Both the position numbers and the translations under genes were made by a program. Below are positions 1-8,422 of a stretch of 64,000 nucleotides of DNA, one piece after another. Positions within the stretch are counted from its first letter, which is position 1, and each line of letters starts with the position of its first letter. Where the stretch lies: positions 1 through 64,000 of the forward strand of contig NZ_PGVA01000026.1 of assembly GCF_002860125.1 (NCBI RefSeq), read 5' to 3'. The notes beneath the pieces were generated by a model. The model made no database searches and had not been told where the DNA came from. It saw nothing but the letters and a program-made list of their open reading frames with translations. The stretch is from Bacillus canaveralius (GTDB taxonomy: Bacteria; Bacillota; Bacilli; Bacillales; Cytobacillaceae).

Positions 1-69
1 ACACTTACTCGGGTTGGACTTTCACCAACTAGCAATTAACGGCTTGCTGGGCACGCATAAATAGAAAAA

Positions 70-107
70 GACAAGGAATCACTCTCCTTGTCACTCTATT
101 TTTTTTA
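70..107 (+). terminator. Rho-independent terminator at left edge
   Basis: GACAAGGA (70-77) pairs with TCCTTGTC (85-92), followed by a T-rich tract. It would end a transcript entering from the left. An open frame from base 1 to the TAA at 37-39 (12 codons, ending VGLSPTSN) may be the tail of that gene, but it is too short to identify. Confidence 0.7.
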
Positions 108-114
108 CCTTTTA

Positions 115-160
115 TGTCGAATTCATCCCACAGCTGAAGCAGTGGGCTTTCTTCGACTAA
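115..160. mobile_element. Possible relic of an IS200/IS605-type right end
   Basis: The stretch has a GAATTCAT lead-in, then CCCAC (128-132) and GTGGG separated by about ten bases, then CTTTCTTCG. This resembles the subterminal imperfect hairpin found at right ends of IS605-group elements in Firmicutes. No transposase is present in the window. It sits immediately before the broken acetyltransferase gene, which fits an old insertion that destroyed that gene. The assignment rests on recalled pattern similarity only. Confidence 0.3.
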
Positions 161-270
161 TCTGTAAAAATGGTTATCGGGAAATCGGTGTGTTTAAGAA
201 TCAGGGAATGCTGGATGGCCGTTATGTTGACGTAATGATTATGGAAAAGATTATCAATAATAATTGCTGA
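160..270 (+). pseudogene. C-terminal fragment of a GNAT-family N-acetyltransferase
   Basis: The frame reads a short piece ending GYREIGVFKNQGMLDGRYVD and then VMIMEKII before a TGA at 268-270. This is the typical last beta-strand region of phosphinothricin/YwnH-type GNAT acetyltransferases (pattern GF.E.G...NQG..DG...DV..MEK). The acetyl-CoA binding core that should lie upstream is missing, and the IS605-like hairpin precedes it directly. It is therefore a gene relic and not a functional small gene. Confidence 0.6.
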
Positions 271-332
271 TCTGGCTTGTGGAATCGTTCGGATGATATA
301 CTGGAAGTACCAAGATAATCGGAGTGATGAAC

Positions 333-566
333 GTGAAACAGATGGATTTTTCTGATTTAAATAGATCAATCGATGAAAAGAAAAGTGATGTTGAACGTAA
401 TTTGCTCCGGACAACTAGTTCGGAGCGAAAAATCCGCACCCGTCCCCGTGATGAGGAAGAAGCTAAAATTCTTGATAAACTATGCATCCAGCGGTGGAAA
501 AAAGCAGAATCTGAAGGGAAGATTAAATATATAAGTGATCGGGTGTGGTATTATGAATTCGATTGA
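333..566 (+). CDS. Small charged protein of unknown function
   Basis: About 77 residues, rich in Lys, Arg, Glu and Asp, with no membrane segment. GGAG at 321-324 favours the GTG at 333 over the nearer GTG/ATG codons at 324 and 327. I do not recognise the family. Its stop codon overlaps the start of the next small frame (553-702) in another reading frame, which suggests translational coupling. Because that downstream frame looks like the beginning of an AbiEii-like nucleotidyltransferase, this protein could be the upstream (antitoxin-like) partner of such a pair. That is inference from position only. Confidence 0.5.
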   Translation: MKQMDFSDLNRSIDEKKSDVERNLLRTTSSERKIRTRPRDEEEAKILDKLCIQRWKKAESEGKIKYISDRVWYYEFD

Positions 567-702
567 AGAAGCCAGGGCGAAAATCAAGTCACTTACTTCA
601 AGAAATAAATTTGAGAAAATGATCGAGGTAGCTGCCATTCTGACAAAGCTGTTAGAGAAAAACCGCATCCGACCGGTGATTGTATTTTCGGATTGCAAAT
701 GA
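553..702 (+). pseudogene. Truncated N-terminus of an AbiEii/DUF6036-like nucleotidyltransferase
   Basis: Reads 49 residues beginning MNSIEEARAKIKSL, with a stretch close to EVAAILTKLLEKNRIRPVIV. In the family this segment is normally followed by the GG.S/A nucleotidyltransferase signature (VGG followed by an acidic strand). Here the frame runs into FSDCK and a TGA, then directly into a terminator-like hairpin. The catalytic Gly-Gly-Ser and Asp residues are absent, so the product cannot be an active nucleotidyltransferase. It overlaps the preceding gene by 14 bases. Confidence 0.45.
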
Positions 703-704
703 AT

Positions 705-725
705 CGCCGGGCCAGGCGGTTTTTG
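705..725 (+). terminator. Short terminator-like hairpin
   Basis: CGCC (705-708) pairs with GGCG (715-718), followed by GTTTTTGTT. The stem is short, so termination may be weak. It closes the two small genes before it. Confidence 0.5.
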
Positions 726-836
726 TTATGAGCATCCTGTAAGGCGAACGATACCAATCACTCACAGAAAGGGACATACTATTATTGTGACCCTCGCTCT
801 GCTACATAAAAAACACCAAACGGGGAGGTTTTAACA

Positions 837-1322
837 TTGTCAGGAAAAATAGAGTCCCGCTTCGCGGACGCTTGTATTGAACGGTGTGATAAGGAATCAG
901 AACAGGTGATTGCTGCAGAAACACCAGCATTTTTAGAGCGGCCGATTGCATACCTTGAAAAACACAAAAATGAATTTATTTATCTCGAGTCTGATTGGTT
1001 CGACAAAATCGGAATCGATGCTGTTTCATTGGAAGTTGATGATGTTTTCGGAACATATGATACCATGGTTGGTTTAAAGCTCAAAAAAGCAGCGGAAGCT
1101 AGAATAAAGGCATACCTTAATCAAGAATTAAACGGGGAAGAAACGAAATATGATTTAATGTTCGATCATGCAGACGGTTTATGGAACTTAAATTTTACAC
1201 TGAACTATGTGAACGCCTTTCACGAAGAGTTGTCAATCGGAGAAGCGTATAACCTGATTTATCTTTTTTTGTTTAAACTGGTTGAGGCGGCGGATCACGA
1301 ATGCTCCGCAGAATTGAAATAA
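837..1322 (+). CDS. Conserved hypothetical protein of Bacillaceae
   Basis: 161 residues, acidic, with no signal peptide or membrane segment. The start is a TTG, chosen because GGGGAGG at 822-828 lies eight bases upstream. The protein has a well-formed centre (EVDDVFGTYDTMVGLKLKK) and a hydrophobic C-terminal helix (AYNLIYLFLFKLVEAAD), which suggests a compact globular fold. I recall similar uncharacterised proteins in Bacillus genomes but cannot attach a function. It converges on cysC, and a short palindrome (TCCTCT/AGAGGA, 1338-1352) lies between the two genes. Confidence 0.75.
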   Translation: MSGKIESRFADACIERCDKESEQVIAAETPAFLERPIAYLEKHKNEFIYLESDWFDKIGIDAVSLEVDDVFGTYDTMVGLKLKKAAEARIKAYLNQELNGEETKYDLMFDHADGLWNLNFTLNYVNAFHEELSIGEAYNLIYLFLFKLVEAADHECSAELK

Positions 1323-1364
1323 ATCAAAAGTAACCGCTCCTCTGCCAGAGGAACGGCAACCGGT

Positions 1365-1958
1365 TCAAATCAGTTGTTGTTTTATCAAATATCTGATCAC
1401 GGTCGCAACTGCATCGTCAAGTGAGTATAGACTCGTATCAATGACTAATTCCGGCGTTTCAGGTATTTCATAAGGGGAGTCAATTCCTGTAAAATCTCGG
1501 ATTTCCCCTTTTCTGGCTTTCTTGTAGAGGCCTTTAGGATCCCGTTTTTCACAAACTTCAAGCGGACATTTCACATAAATTTCAATAAACTCACTTTGTT
1601 CAAAAAGGTTGCGGACTGCGCGCCGATCTTCACGGAAAGGGGATATAAAGGTAGTGAGAACAATTTGCCCGCTGTCGACGAATAGCTTGGCGACTTCGCC
1701 AACTCTCCTAATGTTTTCAACCCGATCTTCTTTGCTGAATCCAAGCCCTTTGTTTAAACCGTGACGAACATTGTCACCATCTAAAACATAGCTTTTTGCC
1801 CCTAATGTAAACAGTTTCCGGTCAACTTCATTGGCGAGCGTCGATTTTCCCGATCCGGACAAACCGGTAAACCACAATACGAAACTGCGATGCCCATTCC
1901 TTTTTTGTCTGTGTGCCTTTGTCACTGTCAAAGGGTGCCATACAATATTACTTGCCAT
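1365..1958 (-). CDS. cysC: Adenylylsulfate (APS) kinase
   Basis: Phosphorylates adenosine 5'-phosphosulfate with ATP to give PAPS in the cytosol, the second activation step of sulfate assimilation. The 197-residue protein has the usual family length. The Walker A loop GLSGSGKST is at residues 32-40, followed by the [16 protein letters not shown] segment typical of CysC and an FISPFREDR substrate-binding loop. It is the last gene of cysH-cysP-sat-cysC. Its start overlaps the end of sat by about 11 bases, with GGGATGGTGG upstream. In B. subtilis the same operon continues with siroheme genes (ylnD-F), which are absent here. Confidence 0.95.
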   Translation of the reverse strand: MASNIVWHPLTVTKAHRQKRNGHRSFVLWFTGLSGSGKSTLANEVDRKLFTLGAKSYVLDGDNVRHGLNKGLGFSKEDRVENIRRVGEVAKLFVDSGQIVLTTFISPFREDRRAVRNLFEQSEFIEIYVKCPLEVCEKRDPKGLYKKARKGEIRDFTGIDSPYEIPETPELVIDTSLYSLDDAVATVIRYLIKQQLI

Positions 1959-3117
1959 CGTTTGCCACCATCCCTGATCGGAATAGTGATTGCTGCTGCA
2001 TGCCTTCGATTAGTATTTTGGCGACTTCCGGGCGGCTGAATTCTTTCGGGGGCATCTCCCCGTTTTGCAGCATGGCTCTAACCTTTGTTCCGGAAAGGGA
2101 CACATGGTGTTCTTTTCCATGTGGACATGTTCTCGATGATGCCATGTTTTCACACTTGCGGCAATAATAGCTATTTTCAAAGAATATTGTCTGAATGCCA
2201 ATTTCTTCTTGGGAAAAAATACTAAAAATCTTCTGGGCATCATAGCTGCCGTAATAATTTCCAACACCGGCATGATCACGCCCGACAATAAAGTGCGTGC
2301 AGCCATAATTTTTCCGGACAAGGGCGTGGAATATGGCTTCTCGAGGTCCTGCATAGCGCATCGCAGCCGGGAAAACCGATAAAAAGACGCGGTCGCTTGG
2401 ATAATAATGCTTTAGTAGAATTTTGTAGCTTCGCATTCGGACATCGCTTGGAATGTCATCCGCCTTTGTTTCGCCGACAAGCGGGTTAAGAAATAAACCA
2501 TCAACCATTTCAAGTGCGCATTTTTGCAGATACTCATGGGCGCGGTGGACAGGATTTCGCGTTTGAAATCCGACAATCGTGTTCCAGCCAAGTTTTTCAA
2601 ACATGGCCCTAGTCGCTGTCGGCACTAAGTAATAACCAGCAAACTCATCATTTGTCGGACGCTTTACAAGTGTTACAGGTCCGCCCAAATAAACTTCAGG
2701 GCGGTCAAACAATTTTCTTACACCGGGGTGGTTCAGATCCGCTGTTTTAAAAACTTGCTTCGCTTCCTCTGTTTTGTCCGGCATAAACAAATCTTTTACT
2801 GTCATTACACCGTATACGATTCCATCTTTAACAAGATTAATGGTTTCACCGTAATGAATATTTTTCGCCACTTCATTTGAAACAGGGAGGGTAATCGGAA
2901 TACTCCATGGCAGCCCGCTGCTGAGGCGCATTTCTCTGACAACGGAACGATAATCATTTTCCCCCATAAAACCTTCTAACGGGCTGTAAGCGCCAATCGC
3001 AATAAGTTCAAGATCACTAAATGAGATATTATCCAATTCTACGATTAAATTTTCATCATTGACCGGAAGTTCCTCGTCAACACGATTTATTAACACTCCA
3101 CCGTGTGGCTGAATCAT
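1948..3117 (-). CDS. sat: Sulfate adenylyltransferase (ATP sulfurylase)
   Basis: Makes APS and pyrophosphate from ATP and sulfate. The 389-residue protein matches the monofunctional bacterial/archaeal Sat. The nucleotide-binding motif [10 protein letters not shown] is at residues 185-194 and [12 protein letters not shown] at 279-290. A cysteine-rich segment near residue 320 (YYCRKCENM, then a later CPHG) is also typical of Firmicutes Sat and probably binds metal. The start ATG overlaps the stop of cysP as ATGA, so the two are translationally coupled. Confidence 0.95.
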   Translation of the reverse strand: MIQPHGGVLINRVDEELPVNDENLIVELDNISFSDLELIAIGAYSPLEGFMGENDYRSVVREMRLSSGLPWSIPITLPVSNEVAKNIHYGETINLVKDGIVYGVMTVKDLFMPDKTEEAKQVFKTADLNHPGVRKLFDRPEVYLGGPVTLVKRPTNDEFAGYYLVPTATRAMFEKLGWNTIVGFQTRNPVHRAHEYLQKCALEMVDGLFLNPLVGETKADDIPSDVRMRSYKILLKHYYPSDRVFLSVFPAAMRYAGPREAIFHALVRKNYGCTHFIVGRDHAGVGNYYGSYDAQKIFSIFSQEEIGIQTIFFENSYYCRKCENMASSRTCPHGKEHHVSLSGTKVRAMLQNGEMPPKEFSRPEVAKILIEGMQQQSLFRSGMVANDGK

Positions 3118-4217
3118 GTTATGTTCCTCCTAACAGCTTCTACAGTTACTGGTTTCTTATAAAATACTGGTTTTTTCTTGTTCCTTGGTTTAATCAGGCT
3201 CATAAAGCCGACAGTAGCCACAAACACACATAGGACTGCTGTAATCGAATAAAGGTCAAAATCCATAAACAGTTTTACCAAGTTATACGAAAGCACAAGG
3301 GAAAAAAACGGTGACATAAACCAGACTTTCAACAACCTGTTAATCACATCTTTTTCCCATATTTCCCATCCCTTGCTGGACATTCCGATTCCGAGAATGC
3401 TGCATGTCGTGATTTGGGTCTGCGGTACCGGAATTCCAAACAAGGACGCGATGATCACAAGAGTTGCCCCAAGGCCAGAAACCGCACTGCCCTGTAAAAG
3501 ACTTAATTCAGTGATTTTTTTTCCGTTCGTTTCAATCACTCTGCCCCCGAGTAATAATGCACCCAAAGCAACGAATAAACCACCTATAAAGATCCCGCTG
3601 TTAACATGGATAAGCCCTGCAGCAACAAGCGGTCCCACAGAATTGGCCACATTATTCATCCCGGCTGACAGAGCCTCCATAAAGCCAGTTGCAATCACAA
3701 GCAGGGCTAGAACTTTGGCCCAGCGCTTTTCTTTCAGGAAAGTGAGCTTGTGCTCCATTTTCTTGATGAGCTTATCAGCAAAATAGGCGAGGAAAAAGGC
3801 GATGATTGGAATGAAAATCCAGTACATGACGATGGTGAGAAGCGACCCGATATACACCTTTTTAAAAGCAATGCCAACGCCGACAATCGCCCCTACGGTA
3901 ACCTCGCTTGTTGATAAAGGTATGGCAGCCAGGTTGGCTATAAAAAGCGATATCGTCGCCGATGCAAGAATAATCAGTGAGATATTGACATTGATAACAT
4001 CCTGGGGGATGATCTTCGAACCAAGCGTTTTCACAACTTCTCCGCCCCCAAGTGCAGCTCCAAGCATCACTCCAATGGCACATATAACCAATGCAATCCG
4101 CTTTGTTTTAACAGCCCCGGAACCATAAGCAATTCCCATCGAAGCGGCTGCACCGCTTGCCCCGATATTCATCGCAAAGAAAAGACCGACTGCACAAGCA
4201 AGGACAATAACAATCAA
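3114..4217 (-). CDS. cysP: Sulfate permease of the PiT family
   Basis: Imports sulfate across the cytoplasmic membrane, as B. subtilis CysP does. The protein is about 367 residues with 9-11 hydrophobic segments and two PiT repeats, each carrying the family pattern ([14 protein letters not shown] near the N-terminus and [11 protein letters not shown] in the second half). I chose the TTG at 4217 because GGGAG lies ten bases upstream. The open frame extends to 4358, but that extra part lies inside cysH and does not look like a membrane-protein N-terminus. The gene follows cysH by 16 bases and overlaps sat by four. Confidence 0.93.
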   Translation of the reverse strand: MIVIVLACAVGLFFAMNIGASGAAASMGIAYGSGAVKTKRIALVICAIGVMLGAALGGGEVVKTLGSKIIPQDVINVNISLIILASATISLFIANLAAIPLSTSEVTVGAIVGVGIAFKKVYIGSLLTIVMYWIFIPIIAFFLAYFADKLIKKMEHKLTFLKEKRWAKVLALLVIATGFMEALSAGMNNVANSVGPLVAAGLIHVNSGIFIGGLFVALGALLLGGRVIETNGKKITELSLLQGSAVSGLGATLVIIASLFGIPVPQTQITTCSILGIGMSSKGWEIWEKDVINRLLKVWFMSPFFSLVLSYNLVKLFMDFDLYSITAVLCVFVATVGFMSLIKPRNKKKPVFYKKPVTVEAVRRNIT

Positions 4218-4233
4218 TGTTGTACAACTCCCA

Positions 4234-4944
4234 TCATGACTTGTGCAGTCCACATTCAGTTTTTTCGCTTGTTGCCCATCTTCCAGCCCGGGAATCTGCA
4301 GGTCCTTCGACAGACACCGTGCAAGGTGCACAGCCAATGCTAGGATAATGCTGATCATGCAGAGGGTTATATGGAAGTTGATTCAACTGGATATATTCCC
4401 AAATATCATTCCATGTCCAGTGAATGAGCGGGCAAATTTTGATACTTTTAAATTTGTCGTCCTTATTAATGAATTGAATGTTTCTCCTCGTTAATGACTG
4501 CTCCCGGCGCAAGCCCGAAATCCAGGCATCGACCTTGGACAGCTCTGAAGCAAGAGGTTCAATTTTTCGCAGCTGGCAGCAAAGATTCGGGTTCCGCTTC
4601 CATAGTTCATCTCCATACTGATCAGCCTGTTCTTGAATGGTTAAACTAGGTTTAACGAATTCGATTGAAAAATCTTTGTATCGATTTCTTATTTTGTCAG
4701 CAAGTTCATATGTTTCTTTAAAATGCAAATCCGTGTCCAAAAAAATTACTTTTGCTTCCTTATTTACTTTCGATAATAAATCTAAAAGCACCATACCTTC
4801 CGCTCCAAAGCTGCAGGCATATACGATGCTGCTGCCATATTGCCGAGTCGCCCACTTCAGCACATCCATTGAATCACGCAACTGTCCCAATATCTGCTGT
4901 AAATTCGCTTCATTCCAAGTCTCATATGTTAATGCACTTTCCAT
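4234..4944 (-). CDS. cysH: Phosphoadenylyl/adenylyl-sulfate reductase
   Basis: Reduces PAPS or APS to sulfite using thioredoxin. 236 residues from the ATG at 4944, preceded by GAGGGG; an in-frame extension to 5001 has no support. A PP-loop-type nucleotide site (YACSFGAEG) is near residue 43. The paired cysteines CC (122-123) and CAPC (205-208) that bind a 4Fe-4S cluster in APS-type reductases are present, as is the catalytic ECGLH at the C-terminus (230-234). The cluster cysteines suggest that APS can be used, while the kinase CysC in the same operon also allows the PAPS route. First gene of the sulfate operon, divergent from comB. Confidence 0.94.
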   Translation of the reverse strand: MESALTYETWNEANLQQILGQLRDSMDVLKWATRQYGSSIVYACSFGAEGMVLLDLLSKVNKEAKVIFLDTDLHFKETYELADKIRNRYKDFSIEFVKPSLTIQEQADQYGDELWKRNPNLCCQLRKIEPLASELSKVDAWISGLRREQSLTRRNIQFINKDDKFKSIKICPLIHWTWNDIWEYIQLNQLPYNPLHDQHYPSIGCAPCTVSVEGPADSRAGRWATSEKTECGLHKS

Positions 4945-5121
4945 CGATTTCCCCTCGCTTTTAGAAAAGTTTTGGGTAAAGGGACATTCACGTCCAAACA
5001 CCCGATTAACCTTAAAAATTAGGTTAAAGCCTAAAGCAGATTATTCATTTTTTGGGGGAAATGTTCGCTAAAACGGCGCCTATTTATTGCGTTTTCCGCA
5101 GAATCCGGGGGATAAGGTACC

Positions 5122-5150
5122 TTTTACCAATAGGCGAATATACTTATAAT
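5122..5150 (+). promoter_or_regulatory. Likely sigma-A promoter of the comB-comA operon
   Basis: A perfect TATAAT (5145-5150) lies 17 bases after TTTTAC (5122-5127). The comB start is about 60 bases downstream. The divergent cysH promoter must lie in the same 266-base gap. I saw no S-box (SAM riboswitch) core there. Confidence 0.55.
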
Positions 5151-5210
5151 GGTTGTGGAGTTTTCTATGTTAATATTTCAATCAATTTCAGGTTAAGCAG
5201 GAGAGTGCTA

Positions 5211-5903
5211 ATGAAAATTACCATTCATCAAGGACATCAGCACCAGTTAGAACCTTCCGATATCAACATTGTGATCGATGTAATTCGTGCATTCACCGTT
5301 GCACATTACGCTTTTCGGGGAGGCGTAAAAGAAATTTTACTTGTAAAGGAAGTAAGTCAGGCTGTCAGGTTAAAGGAACAATACCCGAACTGCCTATTGG
5401 CAGGCGAGGTTGGCGGCCTGCCGATTAAAGGATTTGATCTCGATAACTCCCCCAGGAATGTATCAACACACAACATGTTTGGCAAAACAATCGTGCAAAA
5501 AACGACAAACGGTGTAAAAGCAACACTGAATGCATTAGAAGCAAATGACGTTTTTGTTACAGGGTTTAGCAACGCAAGGTCAACAGCGGAATATGTGAAA
5601 AAATTAGCAGCTCAAATTGATGATGCGGTCATCAATATTATTGCTTCGCATCCGGACGGGGATGACGATTTAGCTTGTGCGCAATATATGAAATCAATCA
5701 TCGAAGGGGTATATTCAATGAAAGCCGAGGAAGTGGTCAAAAGAATTGTAAACTGCCGGGCGGCCGAAAAGTTTTTTGATGAATCACAACCCGAGTTTGA
5801 CCATGACGATATTTATTTTTGTATAAAAGAATTGCCGGAAGAATTTGTAATGAGGGTTGACGTTGGACGAGGAATACCAAGAATTTTGATGGTGACACTA
5901 TGA
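5211..5903 (+). CDS. comB: 2-phosphosulfolactate phosphatase
   Basis: Removes phosphate from 2-phospho-3-sulfolactate to give sulfolactate, a sulfonate stored in Bacillus spores (B. subtilis YitC). About 230 residues. The segment VIDVIRAFTVA near the N-terminus matches the family DV.R..TT signature with the metal-binding Asp, and GEVGG and SNARST follow. The ATG at 5211 is preceded by AGGAGAG. The frame extends upstream to 5052 but crosses the promoter, so that start is rejected. The stop overlaps the start of comA by four bases. Confidence 0.88.
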   Translation: MKITIHQGHQHQLEPSDINIVIDVIRAFTVAHYAFRGGVKEILLVKEVSQAVRLKEQYPNCLLAGEVGGLPIKGFDLDNSPRNVSTHNMFGKTIVQKTTNGVKATLNALEANDVFVTGFSNARSTAEYVKKLAAQIDDAVINIIASHPDGDDDLACAQYMKSIIEGVYSMKAEEVVKRIVNCRAAEKFFDESQPEFDHDDIYFCIKELPEEFVMRVDVGRGIPRILMVTL

Positions 5904-6679
5904 GTTATGCGGGATTAAGTCTGCCTGTTAGGCAAAACAAACCTAGAAACAGTGGTCTGACGATTTTGATAGATAACGGTGCACCAATGAGCTTTTTGGA
6001 GGATACGATAACAGATGCCGGGCAATTTATAGATTTTGTGAAGTTTGGCTGGGGCACATCAATCGTGAGTAATAATATATCCAAAAAAATTGCCTGTTTA
6101 CGGGAAAATAATGTTGAGTTTTTTTTCGGTGGAACTTTGTTTGAGAAGTTTTTAAGCCAGAAAAAACTGGACGATTACTATCTTTACTTAAAAAAGTTTG
6201 GTTGTAACTATGTTGAAATCTCCAATGGGACAATCGAGATAGCCAACAGAGACAAAGCAAAATTTATCAACGAATTTTCGTCGGAATTTTACGTTTTCAG
6301 CGAGGTTGGAAGTAAAGACAGTGATGTGTCAGGATCCATTGATTCTGTTGATTGGATTGAATTTATACTGGAAGACCTTGAAGCAGGCGCAAAAAAAGTG
6401 ATAACGGAAGCGCGTGAAAGCGGAACAAGCGGCCTTTGTCTGGGAGACGGGGAAATGCGGTTTGATATTATTGATGACATATATAGATCCGGAATCGATA
6501 TAAATCAAATCATTTTTGAAGCTCCAACCAAGAAAATGCAAACTGCTTTTATCAAGCTGGCCGGGCCAAGTGTAAATTTGGCCAACATACCATTAGTTGA
6601 TGCTATACCGTTGGAAACGCTGCGACTTGGACTACGTTCCGATACATTTTATTTATTCGACAGGGAGGAGAATAAGTGA
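5900..6679 (+). CDS. comA: Phosphosulfolactate synthase
   Basis: Adds sulfite to phosphoenolpyruvate to give 2-phospho-3-sulfolactate (B. subtilis YitD). 259 residues, the usual length for this TIM-barrel family. Visible landmarks are TILIDNGAPMSFLEDTI near the start, FVKFGWGTS, GGTLFEKF, the EISNGTIEI strand and EARESGTSGLC. It is translated in overlap with comB and with the next gene. The sulfite it needs would come from the CysH pathway encoded divergently, so the two operons are a metabolic unit even though they are transcribed apart. Confidence 0.9.
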   Translation: MSYAGLSLPVRQNKPRNSGLTILIDNGAPMSFLEDTITDAGQFIDFVKFGWGTSIVSNNISKKIACLRENNVEFFFGGTLFEKFLSQKKLDDYYLYLKKFGCNYVEISNGTIEIANRDKAKFINEFSSEFYVFSEVGSKDSDVSGSIDSVDWIEFILEDLEAGAKKVITEARESGTSGLCLGDGEMRFDIIDDIYRSGIDINQIIFEAPTKKMQTAFIKLAGPSVNLANIPLVDAIPLETLRLGLRSDTFYLFDREENK

Positions 6680-7074
6680 GAGCTTCCAACAAAGTATTCC
6701 ATCTCGCCATTCCTTGCAAAGACCTGGATGAGACAGTAGCATTTTATGAAAAGCTTGGCTGTGAACTGGCAAGAAGATACCACGACAGGGCAACTTTCAA
6801 CTTTTTCGGTGATCAGCTCGTCTGCCATTTAAGCCCCGAAAGTATTGATTTACAGCCTAAAATGTATCCGCGCCATTTTGGGATTACATTTATGGAAAGA
6901 CAAGAATTTGAGCACACGCTCAATTATGCGTATGAAAGAAATTTGCCATTTTTTCATGAGCCTGCGATTCGTTTTGCCGGAAAGCAGGAAGAGCATGAAA
7001 CATTCTTTTTAATCGACCCGGCTAATAATTTACTTGAATTTAAATACTATTATAATATAAATATGGTCTATTAA
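6676..7074 (+). CDS. VOC (glyoxalase/bleomycin-resistance fold) family protein
   Basis: 132 residues. It begins HLAIPCKDLDETVAFYEKLG, the classic first beta-alpha unit of the vicinal oxygen chelate fold, and ends FLIDPANNLLEFKYY, the last strand with a metal-ligand Glu. A His in the first strand, a central His and the C-terminal Glu are consistent with a metal site. The GTG start overlaps the comA stop and follows GGGAGGAG. Its place as third gene of the sulfolactate operon suggests a linked role, but the substrate is unknown. Confidence 0.8.
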   Translation: MRASNKVFHLAIPCKDLDETVAFYEKLGCELARRYHDRATFNFFGDQLVCHLSPESIDLQPKMYPRHFGITFMERQEFEHTLNYAYERNLPFFHEPAIRFAGKQEEHETFFLIDPANNLLEFKYYYNINMVY

Positions 7075-7082
7075 ACTTACCT

Positions 7083-7112
7083 GAGAGCGGATGTTTGCTG
7101 CTCTCTTTTTAT
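7083..7112 (+). terminator. Terminator of the comB-comA-VOC operon
   Basis: GAGAGC (7083-7088) pairs with GCTCTC (7100-7105), followed by TTTTTATTTTT. Confidence 0.8.
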
Positions 7113-7315
7113 TTTTGATCGCATTAGCAGCTATTTCCTATCACAAATTCTTCCATTAATCAAAATATTTAAATTTTTTTGTTAAAAACATAAAATCATA
7201 CTAAAGACCTAGCGAAATTTGTCGATATTAGTAATATAATGTTGAATATAGGCAAAAAGAATCATGTTCAATTTTTATAATTTTTACTATTTATCCCGAT
7301 TAAATAGTCATATCC

Positions 7316-7999
7316 ATGTCTTTTCTGTTAAATTCATTCTTTCGATTGGTTGATATTGCCATCGCACAAATGGAGATGATCAATCAAAATACATCTGAAA
7401 CCGGAAGTGTCATTCAGATGTTAAACGAAAAGTCGCTGGAAATTGAGAAAATAGTTTCTCTCATAAAGAGCATAGCAGAACAAACAAACTTGTTGGCTCT
7501 TAATGCCGCGATTGAATCTGCCCGGGCCGGTGAGCACGGAAAAGGCTTTGCTGTCGTCGCAGCAGAGGTCCGTAAATTAGCGGAACAGTCCGGTGAATCA
7601 ACTGGGCAAATTAATAACCTAATAAAAGACATTCAGCAAAGCGTCAACCAGGCAGTCGAATCAACGATAAAAGGTGAAAATGCCGTAAAAACAGGAACTG
7701 AATTAGTTAATAACGCTGGTCATTCCTTTGAGGAAATTACGACAGCAGTTGTTCAGGTAGTAGACCGGCTAAAAGACGTAACAACCTCTATGGATCAGAT
7801 TAACGAAGGAACCTTTTCTTTAGTTGACACGATGGTTGGAGTCAATGAAACAACCGTCAAAAAAAGCGAATACGCTCAGGAGATTGCAGCAGCAACTGAA
7901 GAGCAAACCGCCTCAATGGAAGAAGTCAGTGCTGCCACGGTCACATTGGCCCAAACCGCACAAGAATTGCAAAGCATTGCCAGACAGTTTAAGTTCTAA
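7316..7999 (+). pseudogene. 5'-truncated methyl-accepting chemotaxis protein
   Basis: Only the cytoplasmic signalling domain remains (about 215 residues): [20 protein letters not shown], then [20 protein letters not shown], the highly conserved hairpin tip that contacts CheA and CheW. The ligand-binding region, membrane segments and HAMP domain are missing. No ribosome binding site precedes the possible ATG at 7316, and no matching N-terminal coding appears in the 240 AT-rich bases upstream. The most likely reading is a deletion relic. A soluble receptor is possible but lacks a translation signal. Confidence 0.7.
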
Positions 8000-8030
8000 T
8001 TTGGATAGTAGTTTGGAACGACAAATAAGC

Positions 8031-8064
8031 AGCAGAATTCATAAAGAGTTCTCTGCTTTTTTAC
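8031..8064 (+). terminator. Terminator after the MCP fragment
   Basis: AGCAGA (8031-8036) pairs with TCTGCT (8052-8057), with inner pairing, followed by a T run. Confidence 0.7.
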
Positions 8065-8139
8065 TTTTATAGAAAATGATGCCTTCTCGATATTTAATAA
8101 CTATTGTAAGATGAAATGAGAGAAGCTGGGAGGGCGCGT

Positions 8140-8319
8140 ATGAAAATTTTATATATAGAAGATGATCTGGAAATTGGAAAATGGGTCAAGGGAGAGCTGG
8201 AATCAAAAGAATATGAAGTGTACTAGCTCACATCCGGACTGCAAATTCCTGAAAAATATAATGATTATGATTTAACAATACTGGACGCTGGTCTTAAGAA
8301 GAGAAGGATGCATCCATAA
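8140..8319 (+). pseudogene. Response-regulator receiver fragment with in-frame stop
   Basis: A good ribosome site (GGGAGGG) precedes an ATG that encodes MKILYIEDDLEIGKWVKGEL, the start of an OmpR-type receiver domain with its acidic pair. A TAG at 8224-8226 interrupts the frame after 28 codons. The same frame then continues to YDLTILDAGL, the strand that should carry the phosphorylated Asp, before ending at TAA (8317-8319). The rest of the receiver and the DNA-binding domain are gone. It is a decayed two-component regulator. Confidence 0.7.
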
Positions 8320-8422
8320 TGGTATGCCTCATCGTGCAGCAAAGCAATTATAAATATATACCTCCGGCCTTCATGGTAAAATAGTAGAAGTTGTTTACAG
8401 AAACCAGAAGGAGTTTCCCTCG

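Noticed and set aside
4218..4358. N-terminal extension of cysP
   Set aside because: It lies inside cysH in another frame. The TTG at 4217 has GGGAG at the right distance and gives the B. subtilis-like start.
5052..5210. N-terminal extension of comB
   Set aside because: The frame is open, but it spans the promoter, lacks a ribosome site and adds residues unlike the family.
4945..5210. S-box (SAM) riboswitch expected by analogy with B. subtilis cysH
   Set aside because: I found neither the conserved GGAGGGA-type core nor a terminator in this short gap.
8140..8319. Readthrough of the TAG in the response-regulator fragment as a recoding event (pyrrolysine)
   Set aside because: The gene is also truncated after the second motif, so the product would be useless; plain decay is simpler.
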